A DNA stretch of 64,000 bases from Foliamicus sp965115835 (GTDB lineage Bacteria; Pseudomonadota; Gammaproteobacteria; Steroidobacterales; Foliamicaceae), in NCBI GenBank assembly GCA_965115835.1, contig OZ220471.1, positions 2,542,001 to 2,606,000 on the forward strand, written 5' to 3'. This document shows, piece after piece, positions 1 to 8,075 of the stretch. The notes beneath the pieces were generated by a model that saw only the letters and a program-made list of their open reading frames with translations, ran no database searches and was not told where the DNA came from. The number at the start of each line of letters is the position of its first letter. The stretch's first letter is position 1. Both the position numbers and the translations under genes were made by a program.

Positions 1-1
1 G

Positions 2-1129
2 TGGCTGATGGACGAGCTTCTCGATCCGCGCGTCACCGAACAGGTGGCGGACCGGCATCAGCTGGAGGCAGAGCTGGACTTTCGCCTGGTGCGCACCGCC
101 AGGGAGTCCGAGGATATACGCCTGACGGCGATCAGCGAATTCAAGCAGGCCGCGGCGTTCCGGGTGGGAGTGCTGGATCTGGCCGGCGGCCTGCCGCTGA
201 TGCGGGTCAGCGACTTGCTCACCGGCATCGCCGAACTGGTGATCGACCGTTCTCTGGAGCATGTGTGGGAAGCGCTGGTGGAGGAATTCGGCGCGCCCGG
301 CTCGACGGTCGAAGGCCGGCGCCAATCCGCGGGATTTGCGGTGATCGCCTACGGCAAGCTGGCGGGACTGGAAATGGGCTACAGCTCGGATCTCGATCTG
401 GTTTTCGTCTACGACGCGCAAGGCGAGGATCAGGTGACCGACGGCAAGCGGAGCATTGCCAACGCGGACTTCTTCTTTCGCGCGGCGCGCAGGGTGATCA
501 GCGTTCTGACGACCCGCGGGGTCACGGGGAGAATGTATGAAGTGGACACGCGGCTGCGTCCCAGCGGCCGTTCGGGGCTGCTGGTTTCCTCGCTGCAGGC
601 CTTTGCCGACTACCAGCGCGAATCCGCGTGGACCTGGGAGCACCAGGCCTTGCTGCGCAGCCGCGCTATCGCCGGGGCCGCGCCAGTGCGCGCGGAATTC
701 GAACGGCTGCGCATGGAACTGCTGCGCAATGCCGTGCGGCGCGAGGATTTGCGCACCCAGGTCACCGAGATGCGTGGCCGCATGCTGGCCGAAGCGCCCC
801 GGACGCCCCGGGGGCGGTTCGATATCAAGCACGCCCGCGGGGGGTTGCAGGATATCGAGTTCATCGTGCAGTTCCTGGTTCTCAACCACGCCCGCGAGCA
901 TGCCGATCTGGCGGCGTGGCCCGATAACGTCAGGCAACTGGAGGCGCTGGCCCGACACGGCGTGCTGAGCGAAGAGGATGCCGCAACGCTGACCCAAAGC
1001 TATCTGGAATTTCGCGAGCTTGTGCATCACCGGTCGCTGGCGGATTGCCCGCCGCATGTGCCCGCCGGGGAGACCGCGGCGCGCGCCGGCGCCGTCTCGG
1101 CCCTGTGGCAACGCTATCTCGGCGAGTAG
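2..1129 (+). CDS. glnE: Glutamine synthetase adenylyltransferase, C-terminal part (5' end outside window)
   Basis: GlnE adenylylates and deadenylylates glutamine synthetase in response to PII and nitrogen status. The frame is open from base 2, so the gene starts before the window; about 375 residues are visible against roughly 950 in the family. The nucleotidyltransferase signature AYGKLAGLEMGYSSDLDLVF lies about 115 residues into the visible part, with some 250 residues after it. That spacing fits the second, C-terminal adenylyltransferase half. The PII partner gene glnK and amtB are in the same window at 29.4-31 kb. The following zinc-finger gene starts 20 bases after the stop. Confidence 0.93.
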   Translation, partial: WLMDELLDPRVTEQVADRHQLEAELDFRLVRTARESEDIRLTAISEFKQAAAFRVGVLDLAGGLPLMRVSDLLTGIAELVIDRSLEHVWEALVEEFGAPGSTVEGRRQSAGFAVIAYGKLAGLEMGYSSDLDLVFVYDAQGEDQVTDGKRSIANADFFFRAARRVISVLTTRGVTGRMYEVDTRLRPSGRSGLLVSSLQAFADYQRESAWTWEHQALLRSRAIAGAAPVRAEFERLRMELLRNAVRREDLRTQVTEMRGRMLAEAPRTPRGRFDIKHARGGLQDIEFIVQFLVLNHAREHADLAAWPDNVRQLEALARHGVLSEEDAATLTQSYLEFRELVHHRSLADCPPHVPAGETAARAGAVSALWQRYLGE

Positions 1130-1149
1130 CCCCGATATACTTGCGCACA

Positions 1150-1365
1150 ATGATCGCCTCCCGGAGCGAACAGCGGATCACTTCCAACATGGAACGGCGC
1201 TACCTGGTGTCGGAGGAGGATCTGCCCGTATCCTGCCCCTTGCCATGGACGATACGCTGGAACTCGCATCCCCGCGTGTACCTGTCGCTCAAGCCGGGCG
1301 TGGACGCTACCTGTCCCTATTGCGGGGCGGTGTTTTCGCTGGCCAGCCCCCGCCCGCGCAAATAG
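1150..1365 (+). CDS. Small zinc-finger protein (zf-CHCC type)
   Basis: A 71-residue protein with HPRVYLSLKPG followed by CPYCG, the pattern of the short zf-CHCC zinc-finger family that resembles the mitochondrial complex I accessory subunit NDUFS6. The cellular role of the bacterial versions is not established. ATG 1150 and ATG 1189 are both possible starts; the conserved part begins after 1189. A TATACT hexamer at 1136-1141 sits 8 bases before ATG 1150, so a transcript could begin almost at the start codon. The 3' end overlaps the convergent heptosyltransferase gene by 49 bases. The protein is short, but the motif is specific. Confidence 0.8.
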   Translation: MIASRSEQRITSNMERRYLVSEEDLPVSCPLPWTIRWNSHPRVYLSLKPGVDATCPYCGAVFSLASPRPRK

Positions 1366-2438
1366 CCCTGTTCCGTGGGCTTGCGCCCGCGACCGGAGGC
1401 GTCGGCCCAGGCCCGGTTCACCGCTTCGATCACATCGCTTGCTGAAATCTCCCGCATGACGCGACGCTGCCTCAGCCGTCTGCCGAAGCGGATATCCTCC
1501 ACCCGCTTTCCCAGCAGCCGCTGCACGGCCTGGGGATAACGGTTCACAACGTACTCGCCGTTGCCCCAAGGGCCTGTGCGCTGCGGGTTGGAGCTTGCAT
1601 ACAAGCCCACTACCGGCACGCCGATGGCCGCGGCGAGGTGGGCGGGGGCCGAGTCCGGGCACACCACGATCCGGGCCCGTTCGATCAGCGCGGCAAGCTG
1701 CTTGAGCGTCGTGAGTCCGTTGAGGTCGGCTACGCCCGCCCGTCCGCCGATGGCCGCGGCGTATTCGCGTTCCAGCGGGCTGCCCGAGCCGGTAAGCAGC
1801 ACTTGCCCGCCGAGACCTTCGACCACATGCCGGGCCACTTCGGCGTAGCGCTCGGGCGGCCAGTTGCGAAACCCGCCGCGACGCTGACTGCTCAAGGGGC
1901 TGATCAGGCAAAACGATTCGCCGGGCGCAAGCGATTCGGCCACCTTCCGGTCGCGGGCCGTCAGGGGAAAGTCCCAGTGCGGCGGGTCCGGTCGCTCGAT
2001 CCCCAGGTGTTCGGCAAACCCGAACAGTGCGTCCATGACGTGTTGCCCTGGCCGATGGTCGATCCGCTCGGTGGTGAACAGCCACTGCAGCTCGCGCGCC
2101 CTTGGGCGGTCGAACCCCACCCGGCGCCGGCAGCCCGTCATCAGGCTCACGCGGCTGGCGCGAAGCGACGCCTGCATCTGCAGCACGATGTCGAAGCGGC
2201 GCGCTCCAAGCGCGGCCTTGAGGTCCCGCATGCCCCGCCGCCCGGCGCGCTTGTCCAGCACCAGAAACTCCACGCCTTCGAGACCTTCCAGCAATGCGTG
2301 CTCCGTTTGCCCGATAATCCAGGTGACGCGGGTGTTCGGCCAGGCGCGCCGGATCGCTTGCACTACGGGCAGCGTGTGGCAGCAGTCCCCGATTGCGGAC
2401 AGGCGAATGACACAAAGGCTGTCCGGCGGCTGGGACAT
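1317..2438 (-). CDS. ADP-heptose:LPS heptosyltransferase family protein (GT9)
   Basis: A 373-residue glycosyltransferase family 9 protein. The N-terminus has the family hallmark VIRLSAIGD followed by HTLPVV, and the C-terminal donor-binding half has CPDSAPAHLAAAIGVPVVGLY. Such enzymes add L-glycero-D-manno-heptose to the LPS inner core in the cytoplasm. WaaC, WaaF and WaaQ types cannot be separated by eye. The ATG at 2438 puts VIRLSAIGD about ten residues from the N-terminus, as expected; an upstream ATG at 2474 would add 12 residues. This start overlaps the divergent kdkA start by two bases. Function in LPS core synthesis is supported by the neighbours kdkA and lpxL. Confidence 0.88.
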   Translation of the reverse strand: MSQPPDSLCVIRLSAIGDCCHTLPVVQAIRRAWPNTRVTWIIGQTEHALLEGLEGVEFLVLDKRAGRRGMRDLKAALGARRFDIVLQMQASLRASRVSLMTGCRRRVGFDRPRARELQWLFTTERIDHRPGQHVMDALFGFAEHLGIERPDPPHWDFPLTARDRKVAESLAPGESFCLISPLSSQRRGGFRNWPPERYAEVARHVVEGLGGQVLLTGSGSPLEREYAAAIGGRAGVADLNGLTTLKQLAALIERARIVVCPDSAPAHLAAAIGVPVVGLYASSNPQRTGPWGNGEYVVNRYPQAVQRLLGKRVEDIRFGRRLRQRRVMREISASDVIEAVNRAWADASGRGRKPTEQGYLRGRGLASENTAPQ

Positions 2439-3138
2439 GCTTGAAGAAATACAGGAATTCGGAAACGACCGCATCCTACACGATGCGCAAATCGGCCGGC
2501 CGGTAACGCCGGACTGGTTCGAGCACGCGCGCTGGAAGGATGCCGGCCAATGGGAAGCGGCAAGCGGGGGACGCGGAGGCGGCGCGCGCGTGGGTGCGGG
2601 CGGGGAATGGTTTCTGCGCCACTACCTGCGGGGCGGCAAGGCGGCCATTTTCAGCAGGGATCGCTACCTGTATGCCGGTGAGAGGCGCGTGCGGTGCTTT
2701 GCCGAGCTCCGTATGCTGGCCGGACTGCGGGCTGCCGGACTGCCGGCGCCGAAGCCGGTTGCCGCCCGCTATCGCAGGGCCGGGGCGAGTTACTCGGCCG
2801 ACCTCATTACCGAGTGGATCGCCGGCGCCCGGAGCCTGGCCGTTGCGCTCGCCGCGTCCGCCGACCCCGAGGCGCTGATGGCCCGCGTGGGAGCGACGGT
2901 GGCGCGCTTTCACAAGGCCGGCGTCTGCCACGCCGACCTGAACGCGCACAACATCCTGATCGGCAACAACGGCGCCGTGTGGCTGGTGGACTTCGACCGC
3001 GCCCGGCGGCGGCGACCGGGAGCCTGGCAGGAAAGCAGGCTGCGGCGCCTCGAGCGGTCGTTGCGCAAGCTCGGCCTGGGCCGCAGCGAGGCCTTCCGGG
3101 CGTTGCGCAGCCAGCACGATCGCACCCTCGACCCCTGA
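2437..3138 (+). CDS. kdkA: 3-deoxy-D-manno-octulosonic acid (Kdo) kinase
   Basis: A 233-residue small-molecule kinase of the KdkA/WaaP fold. The kinase core shows ICHADLNAHNIL-type catalytic sequence (here VCHADLNAHNIL) and the metal-binding VDFDRAR. WFLRHYLRGGKAA and the W-rich N-terminal segment are typical of KdkA. The enzyme phosphorylates position 4 of a Kdo residue attached to lipid A. In Haemophilus and Vibrio it accompanies an LPS with a single phosphorylated Kdo, so the same inner-core type is inferred here. The gene is divergent from the heptosyltransferase and their ATG codons overlap. No clear ribosome-binding site precedes the start. Confidence 0.88.
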   Translation: MLEEIQEFGNDRILHDAQIGRPVTPDWFEHARWKDAGQWEAASGGRGGGARVGAGGEWFLRHYLRGGKAAIFSRDRYLYAGERRVRCFAELRMLAGLRAAGLPAPKPVAARYRRAGASYSADLITEWIAGARSLAVALAASADPEALMARVGATVARFHKAGVCHADLNAHNILIGNNGAVWLVDFDRARRRRPGAWQESRLRRLERSLRKLGLGRSEAFRALRSQHDRTLDP

Positions 3139-3219
3139 ATCTCCGCAAGCCAGGGAGCGCGGCCGATCCGCGGCCTGTCCCGATTGCGAGCCAGGGGTTG
3201 CCCGCTGCGGGGTTATACG

Positions 3220-3320
3220 GGCTGTTGGTCCGGCTATTCGCAGGGACCGGAAAGCTGATGCCTCCGTCGGGGCGGAAAGAGCGCGGCTATTGGTCCAGCT
3301 ATTCGTAAGGATCGGAAAGC
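3220..3320. repeat. Imperfect direct repeat duplicating the 3' end of lpxL
   Basis: A segment of about 36 bases at 3285-3320, which covers the end and stop codon of lpxL, recurs with a few changes at 3220-3255, 65 bases downstream of the gene. Both copies read ggct.ttggtcc.gctattcg followed by a ga.cggaaag block. It lies in the 160-base convergent gap between kdkA and lpxL, which holds no gene. It looks like an old local duplication. Confidence 0.7.
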
Positions 3321-4210
3321 GGAGGCGGGCGGCGTTTGAAGCGCCGGTGGATCCAGTAATACTGCTCGGGCGCCTTGCGCACATGCGCTTCCACGAGCGC
3401 ATTGATGCGCTCGGCTTGCTGTTGCGGCGAGACTGCGGAGAAATCCTCGAGGGCCGGCAGCAATTCCACGCGGTACCGTCCGTCGGCCAGTCGCCGCGTG
3501 AACCAGGGCACCACCGGAGCGCCGCTGATCCGCGCCAGCCGGCCCAGGGATGTGCCGGTCATCGCGGGCTCGCCAAAGAACGGCGCCAGCACGGCCGTCT
3601 TCGCGTCCGTCATCTGGTCGCCCGCGCACCACAGCACCGCGCCCTCGCGCAACTCCCGCACCATCCCGCGCACATCGTACTTCGACAGCGTTCGCGAACA
3701 CACCCTCAAGCGCGAACGGTCCATGAGGCGGGCCAACGCGGCGTTGCCGCCCGGGCGATATACCGCAACCAGTCCCGGGGGGGAGTAGCTCAGGGCGCGG
3801 GCGGTAAATTCCAGCGCAACGAAGTGCCCGCTCAGGGCGATTACGCCTCGTCCCCTGCTGGCCGCCTCATCGAGATGCCGGGCGCCCCGGACCTCGACCA
3901 GCCGGCTCACTTCGGCATCGCTGCACCAGGCGCCCATTGCCAGCTCCATCAGGCTCTGTCCCAGGGATTCGAAATGCGCTCGCAGCGTCGCCCGGCCTTG
4001 CGCCGCAGACCATTGCGGAAAGCACAATTCGAGATTGCGCCGGGCCACGGCCCGGCGCCTGCCCAATATCCCGAACGCGATTCGGCCGGCGGCCCTGCCG
4101 AGCCCGAGGCGCAGGCGGTGGGGCAGGCAGCACGCCAAGCGCAGCACGCCCAGCGCCAGCAGCGCCAGCCAGTCGGAGGGAGTCTTGGGCAGCGAAGTCA
4201 CGAAATTCAT
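3299..4210 (-). CDS. lpxL: Lipid A late acyltransferase (lauroyl/myristoyl transferase)
   Basis: A 303-residue protein, close to the ~306 of LpxL/HtrB. It shows an N-terminal membrane segment, the catalytic H-x4-E motif (GHFVALE) and the following AVYRPGGNA region. It transfers a secondary acyl chain to Kdo-lipid A on the cytoplasmic face of the inner membrane. LpxM is a possible alternative; length and the HFVALE motif fit LpxL slightly better. It is convergent with kdkA and divergent from the cobalamin riboswitch. A TATAGAAT sequence on the minus strand some 20 bases before the start could serve as its -10 element. Confidence 0.88.
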   Translation of the reverse strand: MNFVTSLPKTPSDWLALLALGVLRLACCLPHRLRLGLGRAAGRIAFGILGRRRAVARRNLELCFPQWSAAQGRATLRAHFESLGQSLMELAMGAWCSDAEVSRLVEVRGARHLDEAASRGRGVIALSGHFVALEFTARALSYSPPGLVAVYRPGGNAALARLMDRSRLRVCSRTLSKYDVRGMVRELREGAVLWCAGDQMTDAKTAVLAPFFGEPAMTGTSLGRLARISGAPVVPWFTRRLADGRYRVELLPALEDFSAVSPQQQAERINALVEAHVRKAPEQYYWIHRRFKRRPPPLSDPYE

Positions 4211-4272
4211 CCGTTTGTTGCGGGCCGATTCTATACAGCGGATCCGGGCGCCTTTCCGCCCCGGGGCCGTGG

Positions 4273-4278
4273 TATAGT
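4273..4278 (+). promoter_or_regulatory. Possible -10 element for the riboswitch transcript
   Basis: TATAGT lies immediately upstream of the conserved riboswitch core, so transcription would start near 4285. No good -35 hexamer is seen at the right spacing. Confidence 0.35.
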
Positions 4279-4284
4279 GCAGCC

Positions 4285-4470
4285 TGATTCATCGGGTGAA
4301 CGGGAAGCCGGTGCAAATCCGGCGCTGCCCCCGCAACGGTAATCGAGTCAAGCGTCGTTCACGCCAGTCACATGTATGTGATGGCAGCCACTGTTTTTCG
4401 AGGCAGGAAGGCGAGCGATGTGGCTTCCAATTGTCATGGAATCCGCTCGAAAGCCCGGAGACCGGCCTGT
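4285..4470 (+). promoter_or_regulatory. Cobalamin riboswitch
   Basis: The conserved elements occur in order. At the 5' side are cgggaagccggtgcaaatcc and the invariant gctgcccccgcaacggtaa. The B12 box (agccactg) is at 4386-4393, followed by ggcaggaaggcgag. The closing cgaaagcccggagaccggcc is at 4448-4467. This is the adenosylcobalamin-type aptamer that shuts down vitamin B12 uptake or synthesis genes when the cofactor is abundant. It precedes a BtuB-like receptor gene and faces away from lpxL. The aptamer itself is near certain; the switching mechanism is discussed under the downstream hairpin. Confidence 0.97.
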
Positions 4471-4537
4471 ATGGATGACGCTGGCAGCACGGCGGGTGCA
4501 AGCAGCGTGAGGGAGATCTCCTTCCGCTTCGGCTTCG

Positions 4538-4572
4538 CCCGTTCCTGCCAGGGACAGAAATGGAACGGGAGG
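4538..4572 (+). promoter_or_regulatory. btuB: Ribosome-binding-site hairpin, probable expression platform of the riboswitch
   Basis: CCCGTTCC at 4538-4545 is the exact reverse complement of GGAACGGG at 4562-4569, separated by 16 bases. The 3' arm runs into the Shine-Dalgarno sequence GGGAGG (4567-4572), which lies 5 bases before ATG 4578. Formation of the stem would hide the ribosome-binding site. This suggests translational control and also marks 4578, not the ATG at 4560 inside the loop, as the start codon. Confidence 0.65.
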
Positions 4573-4577
4573 TTGCC

Positions 4578-6683
4578 ATGTACTGCACATACCACCAACG
4601 GAAACTCTGCCGCCGGGACGACCCGCATCCGGTTGCAGCAACCACATGCCGGATCCGGGCGCGCAGTGCGCCCGAAAGCCGGGGAGGCACAAGGGGCCCC
4701 TGGATCCGGTCGCCGCGGCGGTTTTTTGCCAGGCCGCTGATCCTGATCCTGGCGCTCGGCCCGATGACGGCCGCCGTCGGCGCTCAGACGGACGAAGACG
4801 AGCCTGCCGGAGAGGCCATCGAAACCTTCGTGGTGACCGCATCGCGCCTGCCGGTTCCGGCCGGGCAGGCGGGGGTCGCCTTCACGGTGCTCGAAGAGGA
4901 GTACCTTGTCCGGCGTCAGGCGCTGACTGTGGACGAACTCCTGAGAGCGTCGCCCGGCGTGGCGGTAAGCCGCAGCGGCGCCCTCGCGCAGGTGCGTGTG
5001 CGCGGCGCGGAAGCCAACCACGCGCTGGTGCTGCTGGACGGCATCGAGATCGGAGACCCGGCGCTCGGCGGAGAGCTGGACTTTTCGCACATGCTTGCCG
5101 ACGGCGTACGCCGTATCGAGATCGTGCGCGGCCCGTTGAGCGCGCTTTGGGGCAGCGATGCGGTGGCCGGCGCAATCAACCTGATCAGTGCGCCGAGGGA
5201 ATACGAACAAACGCTCAAGGGCAATCTCGAAGCCGGCCAATTCGATACGCGCAGGGCGGGCGTAAGCGCCGGCGCGGCCGGGAACGCCTGGGGAGTCGAT
5301 CTGTCCGCGAATCACCTGAGCAGCGACGGGCAGAACATTTCCCGTGCCGGAAACGAGGCGGACGGCTACCGGAACAACACCGGCCGTCTGGTCGCGGAGT
5401 TCAGCCCGTCGGACCTGTTCCTGCTGCGCCTCATCGCCCGCCGGTCCGAATCCGAGAGCCAGTACGACGACACCTCGTCCGCTACCGGCCTGCCTGCCGA
5501 TTCGGACCATTTCACGCAAAGGACCCATACCGTGGCCGGTCTGCAGGGCCGCCTGTCCTTGCGGGATGGCCGCTGGCTGCATCAGGGGAGCATTACCCAC
5601 AGCGGCTCGGAAAACCATAATTTTGCCGCCGGTCGGGAGACCAGCGAAACCAGCGGCGGCAAGCTCAGGCTCGGCTACCAGTCCAGTCTTTTCTTCGGGC
5701 GCGCCGATCCGGCGGCGGCGCGCCCTTCGATCACGCTTGGGCTGGACCATGAGCGCGAAGACTATGTGCAGCGGGCGGCCGCTTCGTCCTTCGGGGATCC
5801 CAACCGCGACCTGAGCACCCGTTCCACCGGGGCGCTGGCGGAATTTCGCATGGATGCCCGGGGACGCTGGAGCGCGTCCGCCGCATTGCGCCATGACCGC
5901 AACCGGGATTTCGGCAACGCGCTCTCCTGGCGGGCCAGCGCGGTTGCGCATGCGAGCAGGAGCGTGGCGCTGCATGTCGCCTATGGCCTTGGCGTGAAGA
6001 ACCCCACCTTCATCGAGCGCTTCGGTTATCTTTCCAATTTCATCGGCAACCCGGAGCTCTTGCCGGAAGAGTCCCGCGGATGGGAAGCGGGGGTGACGCT
6101 TGGTGGCCCGGGCGACGATTTCTCGGCCCGCCTGATCGGGTTCAGCGAGCGGCTGCTCAACGAGATCAACGGCTTCGTCTTCGACCCGGCTGCGGGAGGC
6201 TTCACGGCCGCCAATCGCCCGGGTAAAAGCCGGCGCCATGGTCTGGAACTGCAAACGCGCTGGAAAGCGGGCGCAGCGCTTACCTTCATGGGCGCCTACA
6301 CCTATCTGCGCTCGAAAGAGCCCGACGCGGACGGCGGCGCGGTCCACGAAGTGCGCCGCCCGCGTCACTCCGGCAATCTCGACATCCACTACCGGATGAC
6401 CGAACCGCGCCTGGAGGTCAATCTCAACCTCGATTTCACCGGCGAACGTTCGGACCTCTTCTTTCCGCCCTGGCCCAATCCGTCGCGGCGGGTGTGGCTG
6501 GATTCGTTCCTGCGCGCCAGCTTGACGGCCGCCTGGCAAGCCACTCCCCGCATGCGCTGGCATATCCGCATCGACAACCTTGGACAGGTACGGCATGAGG
6601 AGGTCCTGGGCTTTCGGGGTCCCGACCGCAGCATCCACATGGGCGTCCAGTTTTCGCTGCATGAGAACAGCGCCCGGCGCTGA
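4578..6683 (+). CDS. btuB: TonB-dependent vitamin B12 receptor, BtuB-like
   Basis: A 701-residue outer-membrane receptor. An unusually long basic stretch of some 50 residues precedes a hydrophobic signal (RPLILILALGPMTAAVGAQ). Then comes a TonB box-like ETFVVTASR, a plug domain with the typical VEIVRGP-like IEIVRGPLSALWGSDAVAG, and a beta-barrel to the end. The cobalamin riboswitch upstream makes B12 or another corrinoid the likely substrate. Transport would be driven by TonB-ExbBD, not present here. ATG 4578 has a good GGGAGG site; ATG 4560 does not. The cobalamin adenosyltransferase gene lies downstream beyond an ATPase gene. Confidence 0.9.
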   Translation: MYCTYHQRKLCRRDDPHPVAATTCRIRARSAPESRGGTRGPWIRSPRRFFARPLILILALGPMTAAVGAQTDEDEPAGEAIETFVVTASRLPVPAGQAGVAFTVLEEEYLVRRQALTVDELLRASPGVAVSRSGALAQVRVRGAEANHALVLLDGIEIGDPALGGELDFSHMLADGVRRIEIVRGPLSALWGSDAVAGAINLISAPREYEQTLKGNLEAGQFDTRRAGVSAGAAGNAWGVDLSANHLSSDGQNISRAGNEADGYRNNTGRLVAEFSPSDLFLLRLIARRSESESQYDDTSSATGLPADSDHFTQRTHTVAGLQGRLSLRDGRWLHQGSITHSGSENHNFAAGRETSETSGGKLRLGYQSSLFFGRADPAAARPSITLGLDHEREDYVQRAAASSFGDPNRDLSTRSTGALAEFRMDARGRWSASAALRHDRNRDFGNALSWRASAVAHASRSVALHVAYGLGVKNPTFIERFGYLSNFIGNPELLPEESRGWEAGVTLGGPGDDFSARLIGFSERLLNEINGFVFDPAAGGFTAANRPGKSRRHGLELQTRWKAGAALTFMGAYTYLRSKEPDADGGAVHEVRRPRHSGNLDIHYRMTEPRLEVNLNLDFTGERSDLFFPPWPNPSRRVWLDSFLRASLTAAWQATPRMRWHIRIDNLGQVRHEEVLGFRGPDRSIHMGVQFSLHENSARR

Positions 6684-6742
6684 GCCGCTTGTCCCGGGCC
6701 GGCGCAAGCAGCGAAGAGGGGGCGCGTGTTACAGTCGAGAGC

Positions 6743-8047
6743 ATGAAAGGGAGACCGGCCCCCGAACCGCAGCCTGCCGCTCCCGACCTTGAAGGTTTGG
6801 CCGATTTTGCCGTTTCCACGGATCGTGACGAGCCGGTCAAGTTCGTGGGGCGCGTAAAGCAGATTGCCACTCTGAAACGCAGTCTGGAGGTGGGCCTGGA
6901 GCACTGGAGGAGAGGCAAGCCGATCGCCTGGAAAGGGGCGAGTTGGCTCTTTCAGGGCGCCCCGGGCGCGGGCAAGACGGCCTTGCTGTCACACTTGGGA
7001 AGCCTGAAGATCGAGGATCGGACGACCGGCAAGCATGTAGAGGCGAATATCTGCCTGCTCGACAGGAAGGCCGACCTGTACGACGGCCTGCGGCTCGAAA
7101 AGAAGGTCGCAGAGGCTTTTATCCCCGGATCCGCCAGGAAAATGGAGGGAAGAGAGGCGATCAGGGAAGGCGGGGAGGCGAGCGTCGATATTGGAATCGC
7201 ACAAGCCGGCGCCTCGGGGCACAGAACGACGGACAAACCGCTGCGCGCTTGGGAAGATGTGGTGAGAGAGATCAGGGAGTCTCCGAAAAAACACGTCCCG
7301 CTGCTGCTGCTGGTCGACGAAGCCCAGGCGCTAGAAGACGCCGCCAGAAACCAGTTGATGTGGTTGCACGAAGGAACGCATGGATTGCCGATCGTCCCGG
7401 TGTTCGGGGGGCTGGCGTGGTCGAAAAAAAGATTCGAGGCCCTGGGCGTCTCACGCCTTTCCGATGATCGCGTCCACACCCTGGAGGCGCTCTCGGAAGC
7501 CGAGTGCAGGGAAGCGGTTCGGTTTTTCTTCGGTCTCTACCGGATCGCAGGCATCGCTCGGGAGGGCGAGAAGTGGGAGCGCGTCATTGCGAGAGAGAGC
7601 CAGGGCTGGCCGCAACACCTCCACATTGGCCTGAAGGCGCTGGCAAAGGAACTGGTCGTGGCGCACGGAGACCTGGAAAGGGCAGATGAGGCGGCGGCGC
7701 GCAAGGACGCTGCGCTGAGACGCGAGCAGTATTACCAGTCCCGGCTGGACAGTAGCGAGTTGCAGAGCAAGCGCCATCTGGTGGCCGCTGCGATTGCTCG
7801 TCTCGGCTCCGGATCGGAATTGACGGTTGACGATCTGGCGGACGTGATCGGAGGGATCCACGCGGATGCGGTTTCCCGAACGGGTTCTTCGATCCGCCTG
7901 CGCCTTCCTGAAGGTTACTCGGGGAAACGTTTCGCCGAAGCAATCATCAGGGCGGGAGTGTTGCATGAAGACGGCGACGGATACCTGAGCATTCCAATCC
8001 CGTCGTTCCGGGCGTTCCTGACAGAACGCTATCCCAGCGGACAGTAA
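6743..8047 (+). CDS. AAA/STAND-type ATPase of unknown role
   Basis: A 434-residue ATPase not recognised as a named gene. It shows Walker A GAPGAGKTAL (around residue 73), Walker B LLLLVDEAQ (around 190) and a charged C-terminal half of winged-helix character. Near residue 130 is a variable glycine- and charge-rich stretch. Arginine codons AGA/AGG are frequent (for example at 6905-6915 and 7130-7160), unlike the flanking genes, which suggests recent transfer. It sits between the B12 receptor and the adenosyltransferase but has no known tie to cobalamin. A TTG at 6689 could extend the N-terminus; ATG 6743 is preferred. A regulatory or defence role is possible but unproven. Confidence 0.75.
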   Translation: MKGRPAPEPQPAAPDLEGLADFAVSTDRDEPVKFVGRVKQIATLKRSLEVGLEHWRRGKPIAWKGASWLFQGAPGAGKTALLSHLGSLKIEDRTTGKHVEANICLLDRKADLYDGLRLEKKVAEAFIPGSARKMEGREAIREGGEASVDIGIAQAGASGHRTTDKPLRAWEDVVREIRESPKKHVPLLLLVDEAQALEDAARNQLMWLHEGTHGLPIVPVFGGLAWSKKRFEALGVSRLSDDRVHTLEALSEAECREAVRFFFGLYRIAGIAREGEKWERVIARESQGWPQHLHIGLKALAKELVVAHGDLERADEAAARKDAALRREQYYQSRLDSSELQSKRHLVAAAIARLGSGSELTVDDLADVIGGIHADAVSRTGSSIRLRLPEGYSGKRFAEAIIRAGVLHEDGDGYLSIPIPSFRAFLTERYPSGQ

Positions 8048-8075
8048 CTATGCGAGAACCGAAGGGTTGATCCTT

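Noticed and set aside
4560..4577. ATG 4560 as the btuB start
   Set aside because: It lies in the loop of the hairpin and has no ribosome-binding site; ATG 4578 has GGGAGG at good distance.
4434..6707. A 757-codon open frame antisense to btuB
   Set aside because: The sense frame has a riboswitch, ribosome-binding site, plug and barrel motifs; the antisense peptide is a GC-rich shadow.
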